From Paenarthrobacter sp. A20 (GTDB lineage Bacteria > Actinomycetota > Actinomycetes > Actinomycetales > Micrococcaceae): a DNA stretch of 64,000 bases. Location of the stretch: assembly GCF_024168825.1 (NCBI RefSeq), contig NZ_JALJWH010000001.1, forward strand, positions 3,472,001 through 3,536,000, given 5' to 3'. Below are positions 60,026 to 64,000 of this stretch, one piece after another. Below the pieces are notes generated by a model. The model was not told the origin of the DNA. It saw only the letters and a program-made list of their open reading frames with translations, and made no database searches. The position numbers and the translations under genes were made by a program. Every line of letters begins with the position of its first letter. The stretch's first letter is position 1.

Positions 60026-60098
60026 GAGATTGATTTCAACTGGCTGGGCTGCTCGGGTCCCGTAGGCTGAACTTCAACCGCTGGGAGGGGGAGTGGAC

Positions 60099-60617
60099 AT
60101 GGGTACCGAGGAAAACGCCGTTGTGCCAGTGTCGATCTATTTGGACGTCGACGGCGTCGTGAACCCGTTCAGCCCTATGGGCACCACTGATTGGGGTAAC
60201 GAATGGACCTTTGCCGACGCCGGCATCCTTGATGTCGCCTTCGCGCCGGAACTGGTAGCCGAACTCAATGACCTTGCCGAGTATCCTGCCGCGCGTTTTG
60301 TCTGGCTGACCACATGGGAGCGCCTTGCTCCGGAGTTCCTCTGCCCCGCCATCGGGCTTAAAGGACAGGACTGGCCGGTCCTTTCCAGCCAAGGCTGGGA
60401 CCAGGGCTCGGAATGGTGGAAGCTCGTAGCCCTCCAAAAGGATCTTGCTGCCACCGGCAGCGAGCGGATTATTTGGCTGGACGACCAGCTCAGCCAGGAA
60501 TCCGATGCCCTGTCCTGGGCTGAATACCAGCAGGACCGTGTGCTTTGCATCTCACCTGATCCCCGCAAGGGACTGTCCCGTCGCGACCTTGCGGCCGTGC
60601 GGGCCTACCTGGGGTGA
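60099..60617 (+). CDS. HAD-domain protein (SAK-type)
   Basis: 172 residues from ATG 60099 (GGAGGGGGAG 5 nt upstream). HAD motif I DVDGVVNPF, motif II in VWLTTWERLA and the acidic motif in IIWLDDQLSQESD; this is the small HAD group found in Swiss-army-knife RNA-repair-associated families and as single proteins. Probably a phosphatase; substrate unknown. Divergent from kynA. Confidence 0.85.
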   Translation: MGTEENAVVPVSIYLDVDGVVNPFSPMGTTDWGNEWTFADAGILDVAFAPELVAELNDLAEYPAARFVWLTTWERLAPEFLCPAIGLKGQDWPVLSSQGWDQGSEWWKLVALQKDLAATGSERIIWLDDQLSQESDALSWAEYQQDRVLCISPDPRKGLSRRDLAAVRAYLG

Positions 60618-60711
60618 ATCGCAGCTCCGGTACGTTTGTCCACTCACGGTAAGGCACGTAGGATTCTTAAGGTTTCAAGCCCGCCAGAGTGAATCCCGCA
60701 AGCTGAGTCAG

Positions 60712-60770
60712 TTGAACAATTGCTGAACTATGCTGTGGATGGCAGGTATGGGGAAGTGAAACTGCTGAAC
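60712..60770 (+). promoter_or_regulatory. TTGAAC/CTGAAC repeats upstream of phosphate transporter
   Basis: TTGAAC at 60712-60717 and CTGAAC at 60723-60728 are 11 nt apart, and another CTGAAC lies at 60765-60770, shortly before the PiT start. The 11-nt direct repeat resembles PhoP/PHO-box organisation, but the match to a published consensus is only partial. Confidence 0.4.
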
Positions 60771-60798
60771 GTCGACGACTCTGCAGATTGGGCAACAG

Positions 60799-62004
60799 GT
60801 GGATATCACCTTCATGGTCGCGCTGGTAATAGCGTTGGCCCTATTCTTTGACTTCACCAACGGTTTTCACGACACTGCCAATGCGATGGCTACGCCCATC
60901 GCTACGGGGGCGATCAAGCCCAAGACGGCTGTCGCCCTGGCCGCCGTGCTCAACCTCGTCGGCGCCTTCCTTTCCACGGAAGTGGCCAAGACCATCTCCG
61001 GCGGACTGATCCGGGAAGGCTCTGACGGCATTCACATCACTCCGGACATCATCTTTGCCGGACTCATGGGGGCAGTGCTCTGGAACATGGTTACTTGGCT
61101 CAAGGGCCTGCCATCAAGTTCCTCGCACGCATTGTTCGGCGGCCTGATCGGCGCAGCGGTGGTGGGCATCGGATTCCACTCCATCAATTTTGAAACCGTG
61201 CTGCAGAAAGTGATCCTGCCAGCCATTTTCGCGCCCCTCATTGCCGGTCTGGTGGCATACATCTGCACCCGGCTCGCCTATGCGCTGACCTCGCGGCATG
61301 ATCCGGAAACCGGCGACAAGCTCACCCAGAAGCGCGGCGGATTCCGTACAGGACAAATTTTCACGTCGAGTTTGGTGGCCCTCGCGCACGGCACCAATGA
61401 TGCCCAGAAGACCATGGGCATCATCACCCTTGTCCTTATCGCCGCCGGCACCCAGACTCCGGGCAGCGGACCCCAGTTCTGGGTTATCGCAGCCTGCGCT
61501 TTTGCCATCGCCATCGGTACCTATGCAGGCGGCTGGCGCATCATCCGGACTATGGGATCGGGCCTGACCGAAGTGAAGCCGGCCCAGGGATTCTCCGCAG
61601 AAACCAGCACCGCGTCAGCTATTTTGGCTTCTTCGCACCTGGGCTTCGCCCTCTCCACAACCCAGGTCGCATCAGGTTCCGTCATCGGCTCGGGCCTTGG
61701 CCGCAAGGGCACGTCGGTCCGATGGGGCACTGCCGGCAAGATCGCCCTTGGCTGGCTCTTCACACTCCCGGCCTCGGCCATTGTTGGTGCGTTGACAGCC
61801 CTGCTGGTCGGCACCGGAGTGGTGGGCGTCATCATTGCCGCCGTCGCTGGCACGGCGGCGGTCTTGTTCATGTTCGTTGTCTCGCGGAGGTCCCATGTTG
61901 GCCACCACAACGCAGTTGAGGTCGAAGAAGCCGGGCACGCTGTCCGTTTCCGGAAGAAAAAGAAGTCACGAAAGACCACGCCGAGTAAGGATGCGCAGCG
62001 ATGA
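60799..62004 (+). CDS. pit: PiT-family low-affinity inorganic phosphate transporter
   Basis: 401 residues, about 10 transmembrane helices, with the duplicated PiT motif: GFHDTANAMATPIATGAI near the N-terminus and GTNDAQKTMGIITLVLIA in the second half; AEVSTASAILASSHLGFALSTTQVASGSVIGSG-like end. GTG 60799 is the likely start, ATG 60814 possible. It takes up metal-phosphate complexes driven by protons. The basic tail (RKKKKSRKTT) is cytoplasmic. The next gene overlaps by 4 bp. Confidence 0.93.
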   Translation: MDITFMVALVIALALFFDFTNGFHDTANAMATPIATGAIKPKTAVALAAVLNLVGAFLSTEVAKTISGGLIREGSDGIHITPDIIFAGLMGAVLWNMVTWLKGLPSSSSHALFGGLIGAAVVGIGFHSINFETVLQKVILPAIFAPLIAGLVAYICTRLAYALTSRHDPETGDKLTQKRGGFRTGQIFTSSLVALAHGTNDAQKTMGIITLVLIAAGTQTPGSGPQFWVIAACAFAIAIGTYAGGWRIIRTMGSGLTEVKPAQGFSAETSTASAILASSHLGFALSTTQVASGSVIGSGLGRKGTSVRWGTAGKIALGWLFTLPASAIVGALTALLVGTGVVGVIIAAVAGTAAVLFMFVVSRRSHVGHHNAVEVEEAGHAVRFRKKKKSRKTTPSKDAQR

Positions 62005-62222
62005 AATGGTTGGAATTGCTGCAGGTAGCTGGAGTCACCCTCTTCTCCGCGGTGACACTGGTGGTCCTTTATTCACTGGGGGTCCGCCTCACGGCCATCG
62101 CCGGTGACGCACAGCAGAAGTCGCCAGGGCTCATGCGTTCGCTTGCCTACGCGTGCTTCGCTGTCTGTGGCGCGGCTGTGCTGTTCGGCATTTACCTCAT
62201 TGTTCCGTACTTCGGAAAATAG
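62001..62222 (+). CDS. Small membrane protein coupled to phosphate transporter
   Basis: 73 residues with two transmembrane helices (about 7-30 and 48-70) and a short polar loop. Its ATG overlaps the Pit stop codon (ATGA), so it is made with the transporter. Such small partners occur beside PiT genes in actinobacteria; function unknown, perhaps a regulator or stabiliser. Confidence 0.75.
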   Translation: MKWLELLQVAGVTLFSAVTLVVLYSLGVRLTAIAGDAQQKSPGLMRSLAYACFAVCGAAVLFGIYLIVPYFGK

Positions 62223-62318
62223 CCGGCTCTCTGGCAGTCACGTCCATTCGGGAGAATAATCAGCAGTGTGGTCATACACATGACTACGTGGTTGTGATCC
62301 GGCAGATGTGGGGCCGTC

Positions 62319-63314
62319 ATGAAGTGCCAATCCCGAAGCCACATCATCGGACTGGCGCTGGTTCCGGTCTTGATGCTGAGTCTGTCTGCCTGCCTTCCAC
62401 CCTCCTCTGATGGCGTCCCGCCAGGTCCTGGATCAGCGTCCTCCTCGGACGGTACGTCGGCGCAAACCCTGCCGTCCGTCGTCGTTCCTACGGCCAGTCA
62501 ACCCGTTGGTCCGGCGGGTCCTGGCGCACCCCAGGCGGAAGCGCCCGTCGTCCGGTGGGTCCCCATCGGACCGGTCGGACCCAATGACCCGACGTCAGGC
62601 CAGCGATACCTCCTCCTCCAGCAATTCCAATGCGACGCCTTGACCCAGAGCGTGGAAGGCGCCGATGACGCGGCCGTCTGGTTGGCAGGCGCTGCCGTGT
62701 GCCGCGCCTTGCAAAGTGGCAGCCAGCAGGACTGGCAACGGGCGTCCATCGCGGTCGCCGCCACGCCAAGGATTCCACAAACCCAATGCCTCGAATTCAG
62801 GGTGGCTGCCACGTCCGCCGCACTGCTCGCCCAGCATCGAAGCAATCCGGGCGCAACCTTCAAGGTGGAACCGGGCCAGGGCGAAGCATGCCCGCGGCAG
62901 CTGGTTGGTTTGACCGTGGTAGACGACGAACTCAGGCCGGTTCCAGGAACGGCACGTGCCTCCGGCCCTCGTTCGGGCGGCACCATTGTGCGTTTGGACG
63001 GCTACTACGTACGGGTGGGCGACGTCCTGTTCGACGGCGTTCCTGCCGATGTTGAGTTTGTCGGCGACAGGAATGACTACGGCACCATCCATCTGCGGAT
63101 GCCACCGGCAAATGGACGGGACTCCGTTCGTATTTCCATCACGGACACCGTGGACGTCGCTGGAACCGTGACCTTCTACTATGACGATTCCACGCCTTCC
63201 GGCAGCCCCGCTCCGTCCGAAACGGCTGGCACCGCACCGGCCACGGGGGCGCCCAGCGGTACGGCCCCGCCCACATCGACGTCCGGCGAAACAACCCCGA
63301 CGGCCGCCCCGTGA
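62319..63314 (+). CDS. Lipoprotein with IPT/TIG-like domain
   Basis: 331 residues. Signal peptide with lipobox LSAC (LVPVLMLSLSAC), a Pro/Ser/Gly spacer, a helical part with conserved Cys residues (about 105-190, four Cys: QFQCDALT, AAVCRAL, TQCLEF, EACPRQL), then an Ig-like segment (about 220-300: GGTIVRLDGYYVRVGDVLFDGVPADVEF, VTFYYDDSTP) resembling IPT/TIG, and a Thr/Ser/Pro-rich tail. Exported surface protein; function unknown. The next gene is translationally coupled. Confidence 0.7.
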   Translation: MKCQSRSHIIGLALVPVLMLSLSACLPPSSDGVPPGPGSASSSDGTSAQTLPSVVVPTASQPVGPAGPGAPQAEAPVVRWVPIGPVGPNDPTSGQRYLLLQQFQCDALTQSVEGADDAAVWLAGAAVCRALQSGSQQDWQRASIAVAATPRIPQTQCLEFRVAATSAALLAQHRSNPGATFKVEPGQGEACPRQLVGLTVVDDELRPVPGTARASGPRSGGTIVRLDGYYVRVGDVLFDGVPADVEFVGDRNDYGTIHLRMPPANGRDSVRISITDTVDVAGTVTFYYDDSTPSGSPAPSETAGTAPATGAPSGTAPPTSTSGETTPTAAP

Positions 63315-64000
63315 GCACGGTGCAGGAGCCCGAAGAGCGAAGCATCATCAACACCCGTTGGCAGAGGACCCTTGAAGTCCTCTCCGTCATTGGTCCGCCG
63401 TTGACGGTTGCCACGGCTTTGCTGGTCTACTTCGGTTGGGCACGTACGGATGCGCAGGCCAAAGCAATGGGCCTCGATGTCAGCCTGTTCGGCTACACGG
63501 TCCAGGACTTTATCCTCAGGAGCATCCAATCGCTGTTCCAGCCGTTGGCCTGGCTGGTGGTCATTGGTTTGCTCTGGCTCATGCTGGACCGGGCGGTGTC
63601 CCGTCTCCTTGAGGCGGGCCGGCACAGGAAGCCTGTCCGCCTGACCGCCACCATCGTGATGTTTCTCGGCTTTGCCTATGCGGCAACGATGTGGTTGGCG
63701 GTCTCGGCGCGTCCCGGGCAAATCGTGCTTTACGCCCCGTTCCTGATCGCTGGAGGCCTCGTCGTCGGGGCGTGGGGACTCAGTGTGCGCCGCCGGGCCG
63801 TAGAACCCTCAGGGCGCGCCCTGCGCATCACGCCCAGGGCCCTTGAGAGGTCCCTGGTGTTCGTACTCGTCACATTGCTGCTCTTCTGGGGCACCTCCGA
63901 TTACGCCCAGGCCTTGGGGCGGGGCGCAGCCCTCGATTACCAGGAGCGGTCCAGCCTGCTGCCCACCGCCGTCGTCTACAGCAAGGAGCGGCTTGCGGTT
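63311..64000 (+). CDS. Membrane protein, C-terminus cut by window edge
   Basis: Open frame from GTG 63311, overlapping the stop of the lipoprotein gene (GTGA), to the window end; 230 codons visible. Four transmembrane segments: about 25-45 (VLSVIGPPLTVATALLVYFGW), 70-95, 110-150 (two) and 180-200 (SLVFVLVTLLLFWGTSDYAQ), with a basic loop RRRAVEPSGRALRI between. I do not recognise the family. Coupling to the lipoprotein suggests a membrane-surface pair. Confidence 0.7.
   Translation, partial: MSTVQEPEERSIINTRWQRTLEVLSVIGPPLTVATALLVYFGWARTDAQAKAMGLDVSLFGYTVQDFILRSIQSLFQPLAWLVVIGLLWLMLDRAVSRLLEAGRHRKPVRLTATIVMFLGFAYAATMWLAVSARPGQIVLYAPFLIAGGLVVGAWGLSVRRRAVEPSGRALRITPRALERSLVFVLVTLLLFWGTSDYAQALGRGAALDYQERSSLLPTAVVYSKERLAV

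Noticed and set aside
1..64000. tRNA/rRNA genes, insertion sequences, integrases, attachment sites
   Set aside because: No recognisable cloverleaf, transposase motif, or terminal repeats were found by reading; a tRNAscan/ISfinder run would be decisive.

Overview
This is a high-GC chromosomal segment from an actinobacterium. The mix of genes fits a soil Micrococcaceae of the Arthrobacter/Paenarthrobacter type (inference from gene content, GTG/TTG starts and codon use; no rRNA is present to confirm it). It carries an iron-box-controlled siderophore importer, an ECF42 sigma factor with its DGPF partner, DasR-like sites, the 13E12-type HNH family, an EF-G2 homologue and several small catabolic operons. 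Coding density is high. I see no tRNA, rRNA, CRISPR array, prophage or insertion sequence.

Layout. 1-11.4 kb: a UvrA2/DrrC-type ABC ATPase running off the left edge, a decapitated TetR remnant, a SnoaL-like protein, ArfB ribosome rescue, a three-gene iron-siderophore ABC importer behind an IdeR/DtxR box, then small enzymes and a DksA-like protein, ending in a decayed AhpD-like remnant. 11.4-19 kb: an MFS exporter and a five-gene minus-strand operon (RpiR regulator, HIBDH-family dehydrogenase, aldehyde dehydrogenase, M20 amidohydrolase, DUF3100-like membrane protein) closed by a terminator. 19-25.9 kb: a 3-hydroxybenzoate 4-hydroxylase-like flavoprotein with a strong palindromic operator, a 5'-3' exonuclease, a secreted repeat protein, a fatty acid desaturase and the DGPF/ECF42 pair. 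26-32.5 kb: a DUF222-HNH protein full of short coding tandem repeats, an acyltransferase fused to a helical domain with a LacI-type operator at its promoter, and a cupin/XRE pair divergent from a zinc alcohol dehydrogenase. 32.5-45.6 kb: HrpB helicase, YtcJ amidohydrolase with APC permease, TetR with an M50 protease, EF-G2 broken by one base, an alpha/beta hydrolase, a stand-alone LigD polymerase domain, a degenerate beta-lactamase-fold lipoprotein and YciO. 45.6-51.8 kb: an ABC exporter with a LolA-like protein, and an amino-sugar module (GlcNAc-type kinase, sugar porter, DasR-like GntR) with tandem dre-type sites. 51.8-57 kb: an IclR-headed catabolic cluster (SDR, KstD-like flavoprotein, Dabb protein, MHS transporter). 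57-60 kb: kynA-kynU-paaX-like tryptophan catabolism. 60-64 kb: HAD protein, PiT phosphate transporter with a small membrane partner, and an IPT/TIG-like lipoprotein with a membrane protein running off the right edge.

How it works together. Most of the window is accessory catabolism: small operons, each with its own regulator and transporter, for amides, hydroxybenzoate, amino sugars, amines or amino acids and tryptophan. The best candidate for an undescribed system is the RpiR-M20-DUF3100 operon (12.85-18.9 kb). It is built like the AbgT/AbgAB aminobenzoyl-glutamate system but with an uncharacterised transporter family and two extra dehydrogenases. The IclR-SDR-KstD-like-Dabb-MHS cluster is the second candidate.
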